From Pseudomonas chlororaphis (lineage in GTDB: Bacteria > Pseudomonadota > Gammaproteobacteria > Pseudomonadales > Pseudomonadaceae), in assembly GCF_000783395.1 (NCBI RefSeq), contig NZ_JSFK01000007.1, positions 83,521 through 147,520 on the forward strand: a stretch of DNA of 64,000 nt, written 5' to 3'. Positions within the stretch are counted from its first letter, which is position 1, and every line of letters begins with the position of its first letter. A program made the translations under genes and the position numbers. The notes beneath the pieces are model-generated. The model was not told the DNA's origin. It ran no database searches and saw only the letters and a list, made by a program, of their open reading frames with translations. Of this stretch, positions 16,072 to 25,221 are shown in pieces.

Positions 16072-17124
16072 TCAACTGACGGTGCGCAGACGCGAGGTTT
16101 TGGCCGGTTGCGGATCGAGCAACTGGAAGAGGTTTTTGATGTTGGCCGGTGTCGGCACCAGGTGAATGCGCTGGCCGATTTGCTGTGCCTGAGCCAGATC
16201 TTTCAGATAGCGCAGTGAGGAAAAGTCTTCCAAGGCAAAACCCACCGAATCGAACACCGTCACCTGCGCATGGTTTTCGCGCCCGGCGACTTCACCCTGC
16301 ACAATGCGGAAAAACTCGATCACCGGGGAATCGCCTTCCAGTTGCTGAATGTCGCCTTCGATGCGCGTCTGCGGTTCGAATTCGACGATGACCCGGGCGT
16401 TACGCAGGATGTCGGCGTGCAGTTCGGTTTTACCCGGGCAGTCACCGCCGACCGCATTGATGTGCATGCCGGGCTCGATCATCTCGGGGGTCAGAATGGT
16501 TGCGTAGGCTTTGTCGGCGGTGACCGTGGTGACGATGTCCGCGCCCTTGACCGCGTCCTTCACCGAGCTGGCCAGAATCACGTCGATGTCGGGGAACGCG
16601 GCGAGGTTGTGCTTCAACTTGAGAGACGCGTCGCGATCAATATCGAAAATGCGGATTTCGCTGATGCCCAACATTTCATGAAAGGCCAGCGCCTGAAATT
16701 CACTTTGCGCACCGTTGCCAATGAGGGCCATCGAGATCGAATCCGGACGAGCCAGCGATTTCGCCACCAGCGCGGAGGTGGCTGCGGTGCGCACGGCGGT
16801 GGTCAAGGTCAGTTCGCTGAGCAGCGTCGGATAGCCACTCTGCACATCGGCCAGCAGACCGAAAGCCATGACCGTGAGCAAGTTCTGCTGGCCGTTGTTC
16901 GGGTGGCCATTCACGTATTTGAACGAGTACTGCTGGCCGTCGTCGGTGGGCATCAGCTCGATCACGCCGTCCGCCGAGTGATTGGCCGTACGCGGCGATT
17001 TATCAAACTGCGCCCAGCGCGCGTAATCCGCTTCGATGTAGCCGGCCATTTCGCGAATGGCGCGGCGAATGCCGACTTGGGTGAACAGGCGTGCAGCATC
17101 ATCGACATCAATAAAAAGCGTCAT
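16072..17124 (-). CDS. ornithine cyclodeaminase family protein (350 aa)
   Basis: Members convert L-ornithine to proline with release of ammonia, or reduce related imino acids, using bound NAD(P). The Rossmann motif ALIGNGAQSEFQALAFHEML is visible, with SADGVIELMP and the substrate-loop region YSFKYVNGHPNN before it, and HINAVGGDCPGKTEL after it. I chose ATG at 17124 (MTLFIDVDD), with GGAG upstream, over an ATG eight codons earlier. It lies directly after the amidohydrolase gene on the same strand. Length fits true ornithine cyclodeaminase (about 350). Confidence 0.88.
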   Translation of the reverse strand: MTLFIDVDDAARLFTQVGIRRAIREMAGYIEADYARWAQFDKSPRTANHSADGVIELMPTDDGQQYSFKYVNGHPNNGQQNLLTVMAFGLLADVQSGYPTLLSELTLTTAVRTAATSALVAKSLARPDSISMALIGNGAQSEFQALAFHEMLGISEIRIFDIDRDASLKLKHNLAAFPDIDVILASSVKDAVKGADIVTTVTADKAYATILTPEMIEPGMHINAVGGDCPGKTELHADILRNARVIVEFEPQTRIEGDIQQLEGDSPVIEFFRIVQGEVAGRENHAQVTVFDSVGFALEDFSSLRYLKDLAQAQQIGQRIHLVPTPANIKNLFQLLDPQPAKTSRLRTVS

Positions 17125-17174
17125 GGTCTTATTCTCCGATCCAGTCATTGAAAGGTTGTAGAGCGCGAGCTGGC

Positions 17175-18209
17175 TCAGCTGCGTTGGCTCTCGAAACCGT
17201 GCAGCACGTTGACGGCATTGATGCCGATTTCATCGACCATGTAGCCGCCCTCCATCACGAACAGGGTCGGGCAGCCGACGCTGGCGATCAGTTCACCGAT
17301 GCCGATGAAGTCATCGCTTTCCAGCAGAAAGTGGCTGATGGGGTCGTCCTTGAACGTGTCGACACCGAGGGAAATCACCAGCACTTCAGGGGCGAACTGC
17401 TGGAGCTTTTTGCAGGCGTGGAGCAGGGCGTTGCGGTAGCTCTCCCAGGTGGTGTTTTTCGGCAGGGGATAGTTGAGGTTGTAACTCTCGCCGACACCCG
17501 CGCCGACTTCGTGGCTGTAGCCCGAGAAGTACGGATAGGACACCGCCGGTTCGCCGTGCAACGAGACGAACATGACGTCGCTGCGCTGGTAAAAAATGTT
17601 CTGCGTGCCGTTGCCGTGATGGAAGTCGACGTCCAGCACCGCGACACGTTTGGCGCCCTGGGTGATGGCTTGTTGCGCGGCAATCGCGGCGTTGTTGAGG
17701 TAGCAATAACCGCCCATGTATTCGCGCGCGGCGTGATGGCCGGGCGGACGGCACAGGGCGAAGGCGCTGTCATGGCCTTCATCGATCAGGGCCAGGCCAG
17801 TGAGGGCGATGTCGGCGCTGGTTTTCACCGCTTGCCAGGTCGTCGCGGTGATCGGCGAACCGGCATCCATCGCATAGAAACCGAGTTTGCCGTCGATGAA
17901 CGTCGGCACCTCTTCGCCGGCCAGATCGCGCACCGGCCATACCAGCGGCAAGGCGTCGTGGGTGCGACCGGTTGCGCGCCATTCGCTCCAGGCAGTTTCG
18001 AGAAAACTGACGTAGCGCTCGCTGTGCGCGTTGACGTAGCACGAGCGATCAAATGCGCGCGGTTCGACGATCTGCCCGAGGCCGACTTGCTTGACGCGGT
18101 TGTGCACGGTGTCGGCCCGACTCGGTTGTTCGAACGACGGTTTGAGCACGCCGTCCTTCAATTCGGTGCCGTGGTGCAACCGGTGGGAATCACTGAAAAC
18201 TGTAAACAT
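17175..18209 (-). CDS. histone deacetylase family protein, acetylpolyamine amidohydrolase type (344 aa)
   Basis: A zinc hydrolase that removes acetyl groups from polyamines or acetylated amines. The active site is visible: RPPGHHAAREYMGGYCYLNN (His-His pair) and DVDFHHGNGTQNIFY (zinc Asp and His). The N-terminus MFTVFSDSHRLHHGTELKDG matches AphA/AphB-type enzymes. I chose the fourth-codon ATG of the frame as start for that reason. It is the first gene of a minus-strand run with the cyclodeaminase and the permease, and it diverges from the Lrp gene. A role in using acetylated diamines is inferred. Confidence 0.85.
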   Translation of the reverse strand: MFTVFSDSHRLHHGTELKDGVLKPSFEQPSRADTVHNRVKQVGLGQIVEPRAFDRSCYVNAHSERYVSFLETAWSEWRATGRTHDALPLVWPVRDLAGEEVPTFIDGKLGFYAMDAGSPITATTWQAVKTSADIALTGLALIDEGHDSAFALCRPPGHHAAREYMGGYCYLNNAAIAAQQAITQGAKRVAVLDVDFHHGNGTQNIFYQRSDVMFVSLHGEPAVSYPYFSGYSHEVGAGVGESYNLNYPLPKNTTWESYRNALLHACKKLQQFAPEVLVISLGVDTFKDDPISHFLLESDDFIGIGELIASVGCPTLFVMEGGYMVDEIGINAVNVLHGFESQRS

Positions 18210-18328
18210 TCTGCGCATCCGTTATTGTTAGCCAGTGCAAATATTCTGTTCCGGCTGGGCTGCGCTTTCTTTGCTTTGTGTTCGTTATTCAGTCGATTAT
18301 TCGGGCGTTTTTACTCAGGAATGGCGTC

Positions 18329-18829
18329 ATGCAGAAAAAAATATCCAAACGCATCAACCTCGACGAGACCGACCTGGCGATTCTCGAGTTGTTGCAGGAA
18401 GACGCCAGCATTTCCAACGCTGAACTCAGTGAGCGGCTGTCGCTGAGCCTTACGCCGTGCTGGCGACGGCGCAAGCGCATGGAGGAGGCGGGGGTCATCA
18501 AGGGCTATCAGGCCAACCTTGATCGGCGAATGCTCGGGCTGGATATCATGGCGTTCGTGCACATTCGTTTTTCCACCCATGCCGACCACGCGCCGGACGC
18601 CTTCGAGGCGGTGATAGCGCAATTGCCGCAGGTGGTGGCCTGCCACAAGATCACCGGCGATGCCGATTATGTGTTGCAGGTGTTGGCGGAAGATCTTGAC
18701 AGTTACAGCGACTTTATCGAGCAGGTGCTCAGGCGTCAGGTGGGGATTGCCTCCATCCAGTCGAGTCTGGCGTTGCGCGAGGTCAAGACTGGGAGCCGGA
18801 TTGCGATTCCTAAACCGGGAAAGAGCTGA
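18329..18829 (+). CDS. Lrp/AsnC family transcriptional regulator (166 aa)
   Basis: An N-terminal winged helix-turn-helix is visible (INLDETDLAILELLQEDA; ISNAELSERLSLSLTPCWRR). The C-terminal RAM domain follows (VVACHKITGDADYVLQVLAE). Such proteins bind an amino acid and control nearby transport or breakdown genes. It diverges from the amidohydrolase-cyclodeaminase run, so it likely controls it. ATG 18329 (MQKKISKRI) has AGGA 8 bases upstream; an ATG 17 codons earlier lacks one. Confidence 0.9.
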   Translation: MQKKISKRINLDETDLAILELLQEDASISNAELSERLSLSLTPCWRRRKRMEEAGVIKGYQANLDRRMLGLDIMAFVHIRFSTHADHAPDAFEAVIAQLPQVVACHKITGDADYVLQVLAEDLDSYSDFIEQVLRRQVGIASIQSSLALREVKTGSRIAIPKPGKS

Positions 18830-18906
18830 ACGGGCAGAGGGGCAATCATCTTTTCAGTTTCAACGCGTTGTATGTCGTTGATGTGCCATTGCCACGCAGG
18901 GCTGTA

Positions 18907-19317
18907 TTAATTCCAGCCTTTGCAGTGAGCGGTAATCTCTGCCCAGACTTCCCGATAGCTGAATCGCAACCACGCGGTGTGCAGCTTGTGCAGTTGCCGC
19001 CGAATCCAGCTGTTCGTGTTTGCGAGCAGCATTTGCTCGATGTCCCTGTTCAGCGCATCGGGTTCGAAACCTGTCCAGACCGGCGGGAGTACACATTCCA
19101 GGTTCCAGGCGCAGACGACGGCAACTTCGGCATACAGAATGTCTTTAACCTGTTCCGGATCATAGCCTTCGATTTGCCGGGCGATGTAGGGGTAATCGAC
19201 GCCGGTGTCGACGAAAATATCGGAGAGGGCTGCGCGGATTTTGTATAGATCGGCGTGGCTCAGTTCTCGTCTCAAGCTTGGGCCTCCTGGCGTTGAATTG
19301 CGCTGATCCGATTGCAC
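18907..19317 (-). CDS. DUF7079-like small protein (136 aa)
   Basis: The pattern IRAALSDIFVDTGVDYPYIA, VAVVCAWNLECVLPPVWTGF and a helical C-terminus reminds me of the DUF7079 family seen in Pseudomonas; this naming is from memory. No signal peptide or catalytic motif. It stands alone between the Lrp gene and a small lipoprotein gene. Function unknown. Confidence 0.6.
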   Translation of the reverse strand: MQSDQRNSTPGGPSLRRELSHADLYKIRAALSDIFVDTGVDYPYIARQIEGYDPEQVKDILYAEVAVVCAWNLECVLPPVWTGFEPDALNRDIEQMLLANTNSWIRRQLHKLHTAWLRFSYREVWAEITAHCKGWN

Positions 19318-19453
19318 GTGGCGGTTCTTGTCTGGTGGTTAGTCGATTCTGAACGCGCGCTGTCGATCAGCAAAGTTTCATCTTGCCGCGTGCAAAGCAG
19401 GCCTAGTCTGCTGAGACAAGATCGTTGCTGTTCATCCCGAGGGGAATCGTGCC

Positions 19454-19666
19454 ATGCGCCTTAATGTCGTCAAAGTGCTGTTGATTGCTGCTGCAGTATC
19501 GGTGTTGAGTGCCTGTTCCGGCGCGGGTGGTTTGACCACCACCCGTTGTTTCTCCAGCGACTGTCAGTCGCCGGAGGGGCGCAACGCCAATACCTTGAAG
19601 TTCGGCGGCAACAGTATCGGCAGCAGTCTCAATCAGTACAGCTCCGGCATGCTGCATGACGATTAA
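19454..19666 (+). CDS. small lipoprotein (70 aa)
   Basis: The signal MRLNVVKVLLIAAAVSVLSA ends at Cys21 (lipobox LSAC). The mature part is short and rich in Ser, Gly and Asn (GGNSIGSSLN) with two further cysteines (TTRCFSSDCQ). A GAGGGG site precedes the ATG. It is convergent with the PheC-like gene and only 3 bases separate their stops. Function unknown. Confidence 0.65.
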   Translation: MRLNVVKVLLIAAAVSVLSACSGAGGLTTTRCFSSDCQSPEGRNANTLKFGGNSIGSSLNQYSSGMLHDD

Positions 19667-19669
19667 GGA

Positions 19670-20461
19670 TTACTGCGCGGCAGGGACGGCAATCCATTCG
19701 CTCAGGGTTTGCTGATATTTGCCGGTGACTTTGCTCAAGTGCAGCCACTGATCAACATACAGTTTCCAACTGATGTCATCGCGCGGCAGCAGATAAGCCT
19801 TCTCGCCGTACTGCATGTACTGATGCGGATTCACCGCGCACAAGCCCGGTTTGAGCTTCTGCTGATACAGCGCTTCCGAGGCGTCGGTGATCATCACGTC
19901 GGCCTTGTTGTCGAGCAGTTGCTGGAAGATCGTCACGTTGTCGTGCAGGGCCAGTTGCGCCTTGGGCAGGAAGGCGTGGACGAAGGCTTCGTTGGTGCCG
20001 CCGGCGGGTTCGACCAGGCGCACGCCGGGCTGGTTGATCTGTTCGACTGTCTGGTACTTGCTGACATCGGCGCAGCGTACCAGCGGGATCTTGCCGTCGG
20101 TGTCGAGGGTGTTGCTGAAGTAGGCTTTTTTCTGCCGTTCGAGCGTCACCGAGATACCGCCCATGCCGATGTCGCATTTGCCGGCCTGCATGTCCGGCAT
20201 CAGGGTTTTCCAGGTGGTTTGCACCCATTCGACTTTGACCCCGAGGCTGTCGGCCAGCGAGCGCGCCATGGCGATGTCGATGCCTTCGAAATCGCCGTCG
20301 GGGCGTTTGAAGGTATAGGGCTTGTAGTCGCCGGTGGTGCACACGCGCAACTGACCTTGTTGCTGGATGCTGTCGAGGTGTGAAGGGGTTTGCTCGGCAT
20401 GGGCGCCGGCGGCCAGGGTCAGCAGGCCGCAGAGGATCATCGTGCTTTTTAGTGTTGTCAT
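19670..20461 (-). CDS. periplasmic solute-binding-fold protein, PheC (cyclohexadienyl dehydratase)-like (263 aa)
   Basis: The fold is the periplasmic amino acid-binding type with a signal peptide (MTTLKSTMILCGLLTLAAGA-HA). Segments RVCTTGDYKPYTFKRPDG, GISVTLERQKKAYFS, EPAGGTNEAF, NVTIFQQLLDNKADVMITDA and EKAYLLPRDD closely follow the order in P. aeruginosa PheC, a secreted enzyme that makes phenylalanine/phenylpyruvate precursors from arogenate or prephenate. I chose the start at 20461 to include the signal peptide. It could instead be a transport-binding protein, but no permease genes adjoin. Confidence 0.72.
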   Translation of the reverse strand: MTTLKSTMILCGLLTLAAGAHAEQTPSHLDSIQQQGQLRVCTTGDYKPYTFKRPDGDFEGIDIAMARSLADSLGVKVEWVQTTWKTLMPDMQAGKCDIGMGGISVTLERQKKAYFSNTLDTDGKIPLVRCADVSKYQTVEQINQPGVRLVEPAGGTNEAFVHAFLPKAQLALHDNVTIFQQLLDNKADVMITDASEALYQQKLKPGLCAVNPHQYMQYGEKAYLLPRDDISWKLYVDQWLHLSKVTGKYQQTLSEWIAVPAAQ

Positions 20462-20520
20462 TGCGATCGGGGCTTCTGAGAAGGACGGTGGCCCAGTGTA
20501 GTGAAAGGCTTTCCCGGGTG

Positions 20521-21390
20521 TCACCCTGCTTCCGGGCTTAACGTGCCTAGCCACGCCACCAGCGCCACGATCAGCAATGCGATTGCCAGTTCAACGACAA
20601 CGCTGCGTCTTAGCGCATTTGCTGCGATGACATAGTGTCCATTGCGCAACGCTTGCGCCAACGCCGGACCAAGATGAAAGCGGTTCAACGCCGCCAACAC
20701 CAACATCCCGGCAAACAGTAAAACCTTGATCGCGAGCAGCACCCCGTAAGTGCCGAGCAAGATTTCGTCCAGTTTCGCACCGACGATGAACAGGTAATTC
20801 ACCACGCCGGTAATCGACAGCGTCAGCACAATCACTGCACCGATCCACTCAAAGCGCCGAACCGCAAACGCCAGCGAACGAATGCGAGCGTCATCGAGCG
20901 GCCCCCGCGCCATCAACACCAGCGCCAGCATCGCACCCAGCCACGCGCCCGCCGCGAGCAGGTGCAGAATGTCGCTGAGAAAATGCCAGAACCGCAGTGT
21001 TCCTTCGTCCATCGCCCCGTGCCCGCTCCAGGCCAAAGAGGCGAGGGCGATGGCGCCAGCCACCGATGCGAGCCACGCGCCCGGCCTGATCAACACCACG
21101 ATCAGCGCGATCATCCGCACTGCCCACGCCAGCCCGACATCGGTTTCCAGCAGCATCATTTGCAGGTGCGGCCACAGCGCCGCGAGCGCCGTTTCGCCGC
21201 TCATGGCGCGGGTCATCAGCACCAGTCCCGCCATCGACAACAGCGCCCCGATCAAGGCCATCCCGCGCAGCATCGGCCGCAACCGCAGCAGCGTGTCAGC
21301 GCTGTACAGCGCAAACAACGCCAGCCCGAACAACAGCACCAAATCCACATACAACGCAAACCGCAGGACGATGTTGATCAGTTCAGCCAT
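20521..21390 (-). CDS. copD: copper resistance protein CopD (289 aa)
   Basis: An inner-membrane protein with about eight hydrophobic segments, thought to move copper into the cytoplasm together with CopC. The family segments WSGHGAMDEG, HLLAAGAWLGAML and SITGVVNYLFIVG are seen. It is the last gene of the copABCD run on the minus strand; its start is 3 bases after the copC stop. Confidence 0.88.
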   Translation of the reverse strand: MAELINIVLRFALYVDLVLLFGLALFALYSADTLLRLRPMLRGMALIGALLSMAGLVLMTRAMSGETALAALWPHLQMMLLETDVGLAWAVRMIALIVVLIRPGAWLASVAGAIALASLAWSGHGAMDEGTLRFWHFLSDILHLLAAGAWLGAMLALVLMARGPLDDARIRSLAFAVRRFEWIGAVIVLTLSITGVVNYLFIVGAKLDEILLGTYGVLLAIKVLLFAGMLVLAALNRFHLGPALAQALRNGHYVIAANALRRSVVVELAIALLIVALVAWLGTLSPEAG

Positions 21391-21393
21391 CGC

Positions 21394-21768
21394 TTACTTC
21401 ACTTTGAACGTGACGTTGCCGGTGATCGGATGCGTGTCGGAAGACACCGCGCGCCATTGGACTTGATAGGTGCCGGCGGGCAGCGGCGCGAGCGGGGTGA
21501 TCAGCATGCTTTTCGGGTCGCTGCCGGCGCTGACTTTGGCTTTCATTGGCATCGGCGAATGGGCCATGCCGGGCATTTCGGTCATGACCAGTTTGGCGCC
21601 GGAGAATTTTGTCAGCAGGTTCTCGGAAAAATGCAGTTCGATCTTGCCGGGCGCGGCGCCGTCGGCACCTTCGGCGGGGCTCGACGAGAGCAGTTTCGGG
21701 TGGGCTTGAGCGAGGCTGCTCAGAAGCAAGCCGCTGGCGAGTACAAGGGTGATTTTCAAGGTGCGCAT
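21394..21768 (-). CDS. copC: periplasmic copper-binding protein CopC (124 aa)
   Basis: The signal peptide MRTLKITLVLASGLLLSSLA-QA is followed by mature HPKLLSSSPAEGADGAAPGK, where the first His binds Cu(II). A Met-rich stretch (MTEMPGMAHSPMPM) serves Cu(I), and DTHPITGNVTFKVK ends the Ig-like fold. The start is set by the signal peptide. It lies between copB and copD. Confidence 0.93.
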   Translation of the reverse strand: MRTLKITLVLASGLLLSSLAQAHPKLLSSSPAEGADGAAPGKIELHFSENLLTKFSGAKLVMTEMPGMAHSPMPMKAKVSAGSDPKSMLITPLAPLPAGTYQVQWRAVSSDTHPITGNVTFKVK

Positions 21769-21800
21769 GCAAGAGCTCCGGGTTGTTTTTTTTAGGGGAT

Positions 21801-22670
21801 TCAGAACCACAGCCGCACGCCGAGGACGAGGCGCGCTTCGCTGCGATCCTCGCCTTCTTCGCGGGCGTAATCGGCGGTGTTGCCGTAGGTACGGTTCCAC
21901 GTCACGCCGATGTACGGCGCAAATTCGCGGCGGATTTCATAGCGCAGACGCAGGCCCGCCTCGGTGTTGGCAAGCCCGGAACCGATACCGCGTTGCACAT
22001 CGTTTTTGCCGTAGATATTGAGTTCAGCGGTGGGCTGCAGGATCAGGCGATTGCTCAGCAGGATGTCGTAGTCACCCTCGAACCGCAGCGCGCTCTGGCC
22101 ACCTTCACCGATAAACGCCGTGGCCTCGGCTTCGAAGTTGTACAGCGCCATGCCCTGCAGGCCGAACGCGGCCCAAGTCTGCGGCGCGCCGGGTTTGAAA
22201 TCCTGACGCACGCCGCTGACCACGTCCCACCACGGCGATATCGCATGGCCCCAGAGCGCTTGAATCTCGGCGTCTTCGGTATTGCCGCTGCTGCGTTCAC
22301 CTTCGGAGCGCAGCCACAGACGATCGATGTCGCCACCGATCCAGCCGGACAGATCCCAAGCCAACGTGCTGCCGTCATCGGCGTCCTGCCATTCGAGTTT
22401 GTCGGCGAGGAAGTACGTGTTGATCGCGCTGTCGTGGACTTGATGGCCGCCGGGGCTGGTGAACACGGCGGCACGGTCGGCGTCGGTCAGTGGCGGGATC
22501 GGCGTGCGGCTTTCGGTCGGGGCGGCGGGCTGCATCATGCCGTCGTCCATACTCTGCATCCCGGCATGATCCATGCCGGACATCTGGCTGTGGTCCATGC
22601 CCGGCATGTCGCCGGCGGCCATCGCCGAACTGCCGATCAGTAACAAGGAAAACGCGGTAAATCGAGTCAT
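21801..22670 (-). CDS. copB: outer-membrane copper resistance protein CopB (289 aa)
   Basis: A signal peptide ([20 protein letters not shown]) is followed by a Met/His-rich segment ([17 protein letters not shown]) and a beta-barrel ending in Phe ([10 protein letters not shown]). PcoB/CopB proteins sit in the outer membrane. I chose ATG 22670, with AGGGG six bases upstream; an earlier ATG overlaps the copA stop. Confidence 0.88.
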   Translation of the reverse strand: MTRFTAFSLLLIGSSAMAAGDMPGMDHSQMSGMDHAGMQSMDDGMMQPAAPTESRTPIPPLTDADRAAVFTSPGGHQVHDSAINTYFLADKLEWQDADDGSTLAWDLSGWIGGDIDRLWLRSEGERSSGNTEDAEIQALWGHAISPWWDVVSGVRQDFKPGAPQTWAAFGLQGMALYNFEAEATAFIGEGGQSALRFEGDYDILLSNRLILQPTAELNIYGKNDVQRGIGSGLANTEAGLRLRYEIRREFAPYIGVTWNRTYGNTADYAREEGEDRSEARLVLGVRLWF

Positions 22671-22681
22671 CAGCGGCCCCT

Positions 22682-24388
22682 TCATTCTTCCACCCGCACT
22701 TCGCGGAACATGCCCGTTTCCATGTGGTACAGGAGATGGCAGTGATAGGCCCAGCGACCGAGTGCGTCGGCGGTCACGCGGTAGGTGCGGCGCGTGCCGG
22801 GCGGCATGTCGATGGTGTGTTTGCGCACCTGGAAGTCGCCGTTTTCGTCTTCCAGATCGCTCCACATGCCGTGCAAGTGAATCGGGTGGGTCATCATCGT
22901 GTCGTTGACCAGCACCAGGCGGATGCGCTCGCCGTACTTCAGGCGCAAAGGCTCGGCGTCGGAGAATTTGATGCCGTTGAACGACCAGGCGAATTTCTCC
23001 ATATGGCCGGTCAGGTGCAGTTCGACCGTGCGGCTCGGATCGCGGCCATCCGGGTCTTCGAAGTTGCTGCGCAGGTCGGCGTAGGTGAGCACGCGACGGC
23101 CGTTGTTGCGCAGGCCGAGGCCAGGGTCGTTGAGTTTGGGGGCGGTGCTCATGGCTTGCATGTCCACCAGCGGATTGTTTTTTTCGCTGTCGGGATGGGA
23201 TTGCATCGGGCCCATCGCCGAGTGATCCATGCCCGCCATATCGCTCATGTCCATTGAACCGTGATCCATGCCGCCCATGCCCATGTCGTCCATGGTCACC
23301 AGCGGGCGCGGGTCCAGAACCGGTAAGGGCGCAGATAACCCGGCACGAGTGGCGAGGGTGCCACGGGCATAACCGGTTCGATCCATGGCTTGGGCAAACA
23401 GGGTGTACGCCTCGGCATCCGGCTCGACGATGACGTCGTAAGTCTCGGCCACGGCGATGCGAAGTTCATCGACGCTGACCGGTTTGACGTGCAAGCCATC
23501 CGCCGCGACCACGGTCATTTTCAACCCCGGAATGCGCACGTCGAAGTAGGTCATCGCCGAGCCATTGATCAGGCGCAGACGCAGTTTTTCCCCGGGGCGA
23601 AACAGGCCGGTCCAGTTGTTGTCCGGCGCGTGGCCATTCATGAGGAAGGTGTAAGTGGCGCCACTGACGTCGGCAATGTCGGTGGGATTCATATTCATTT
23701 CTGCCCACATCTTGCGATCGGCCACCGTCGCGCCCCAGCCTTTCTCGCTGACGTCGTGGATGAAATCGCCGACGGTGCGTTTGTCGAAGTTGTAGTAGTC
23801 GGACTGTTTTTTCAGGGTCTTCATCAGGCTGGCCGGGTCTTCGTCGCTCCAGTCGCTGAGCATCACCACGAACTCGCGATCGTAGTGGAATGGCTCAGGG
23901 TCTTTGGCGTCGATCACCAGCGGCCCGTAAACGCCAGCCTGTTCCTGCAGGCCGGAATGGCTGTGATACCAGTAGGTGCCGTTCTGCCGCACCTTGAATT
24001 GATAGACGTACACGCCGCCTGGTTCGATGCCGTGAAAGCTCAGGCCCGGCACGCCGTCCATGTTCGCCGGCAGCAGAATGCCGTGCCAGTGAATCGAGGT
24101 GCTGGCGCTGAGCCGGTTGCGCACCCGCAGCGTCACCGTGTCGCCTTCGCGCCAGCGCAGCAGCGGGCCGGGCAGGCTGCCGTTGATGGTCATCGCCGTG
24201 CGTGGGCTGCCGGTGAAGTTGACCGGGGTTTCGCCGATGAACAACTCGAAGTCGCTGCCGCTCAGTTCATGCAATTGACCGGGCGCATTCAGCGCCCAGA
24301 CCGGCGTGCGCCACAGGCCGAGGCCACCGAGGAGGCTGCCGGCGGCGAGGCCTTTGACGAAGGTGCGTCGTGATGGGTTGGAAGGCAT
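22682..24388 (-). CDS. copA: copper-resistance multicopper oxidase CopA (568 aa)
   Basis: A periplasmic Cu(I) oxidase exported folded by Tat ([13 protein letters not shown]). Four copper-ligand motifs are visible: HWHG, WYHSHSG, HPIHLHG and [13 protein letters not shown] Met-rich loop ([20 protein letters not shown]) lies in the linker, as in CopA/PcoA. It is the first gene of copABCD. No copRS pair adjoins; the gene starts 53 bases after the azoreductase stop. Confidence 0.95.
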   Translation of the reverse strand: MPSNPSRRTFVKGLAAGSLLGGLGLWRTPVWALNAPGQLHELSGSDFELFIGETPVNFTGSPRTAMTINGSLPGPLLRWREGDTVTLRVRNRLSASTSIHWHGILLPANMDGVPGLSFHGIEPGGVYVYQFKVRQNGTYWYHSHSGLQEQAGVYGPLVIDAKDPEPFHYDREFVVMLSDWSDEDPASLMKTLKKQSDYYNFDKRTVGDFIHDVSEKGWGATVADRKMWAEMNMNPTDIADVSGATYTFLMNGHAPDNNWTGLFRPGEKLRLRLINGSAMTYFDVRIPGLKMTVVAADGLHVKPVSVDELRIAVAETYDVIVEPDAEAYTLFAQAMDRTGYARGTLATRAGLSAPLPVLDPRPLVTMDDMGMGGMDHGSMDMSDMAGMDHSAMGPMQSHPDSEKNNPLVDMQAMSTAPKLNDPGLGLRNNGRRVLTYADLRSNFEDPDGRDPSRTVELHLTGHMEKFAWSFNGIKFSDAEPLRLKYGERIRLVLVNDTMMTHPIHLHGMWSDLEDENGDFQVRKHTIDMPPGTRRTYRVTADALGRWAYHCHLLYHMETGMFREVRVEE

Positions 24389-24441
24389 GCGCTGGAAATC
24401 CCCGTTTGACTCATGACGGGGAGGCTAACCAGCGCCGGCTT

Positions 24442-25122
24442 TCAGTTGGCTGAGGCGGGGATTACAGTTTTGTCAGCTTCAGTTGCAGCGAGATGATTGG
24501 CCAGATCCCGCGCCTGTTGTGACGCCGCGAGCCGCGACTCACGATCAATGTCTTCGCCGAGAATGGTCTTCTCGACGCGCAACTCATGCACATCGCTGAT
24601 GCCGATAAAGTCGAGCCATGCCGCGACGTAGGGTTTCTGAAAGTCGAAGCGTTCGGCGGGTGTGGCCGACTGCGCCGAGAAATCCATCCCGCACGCATAG
24701 GCGCCCACGGCGATTTTGTTTTTCAGCAGACCTTGCAGGCCATGCTGCGGATCGAAGCTGAAGAGGATGTCTTTCTGCGACACCAGATCGATGAAGTGCT
24801 TGAGCTTGTACGGAATGCTGAAATTCCACAGTGGCACCGACAGCACAATCAGGTCGGCACGATGCAGGTACGCGGCGAGGTGCTTGAGTTCGTCCCACGC
24901 CGATTGCTGGGCGGGTGTCAGCGGCGTACCGCTGAGGCCGGCGTACTTGGCGTTCATCGCGTCCTCGCCGAACTCCGGCAGCGGCATGCCCCACAGATCC
25001 AGGGTTTCGACGAGGGTCTGTGGATGATGTTGCCGATAGCGATCGATAAAACTGCGCGCCACTTGCAGTGACGCGGAGCGTGTTTTGCGCGGTGAACATT
25101 CGATGTGCAGAAGGGTGGTCAC
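24442..25122 (-). CDS. FMN-dependent NADH-azoreductase / quinone reductase family (226 aa)
   Basis: A flavodoxin-fold enzyme: LLHIECSPRKTRSASLQVAR (FMN phosphate loop), LIVLSVPLWNFSIPYKLKHF (the usual P-WNF-P-LK motif) and AYACGMDFS. I chose GTG 25122 with GAGG 8 bases upstream; the longer frame runs backwards through the divergent LysR gene and is not real. The gene is divergent from a LysR regulator and upstream of copA on the same strand. Confidence 0.85.
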   Translation of the reverse strand: MTTLLHIECSPRKTRSASLQVARSFIDRYRQHHPQTLVETLDLWGMPLPEFGEDAMNAKYAGLSGTPLTPAQQSAWDELKHLAAYLHRADLIVLSVPLWNFSIPYKLKHFIDLVSQKDILFSFDPQHGLQGLLKNKIAVGAYACGMDFSAQSATPAERFDFQKPYVAAWLDFIGISDVHELRVEKTILGEDIDRESRLAASQQARDLANHLAATEADKTVIPASAN

Positions 25123-25186
25123 GTGAAGCCTCGGCAGTCGGGGGGAGTGCGAGGCATTGCAACATAGCGCGATCCAAACTATAAAT

Positions 25187-25212
25187 CGTGAATAAATAGT
25201 CAACTGATCACG
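25187..25212. promoter_or_regulatory. putative LysR operator in the divergent promoter
   Basis: CGTGA-N16-TCACG lies just before the LysR start. The regulator probably binds here to control both itself and the azoreductase. The exact site is not proven. Confidence 0.4.
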
Positions 25213-25221
25213 TATCTCACT

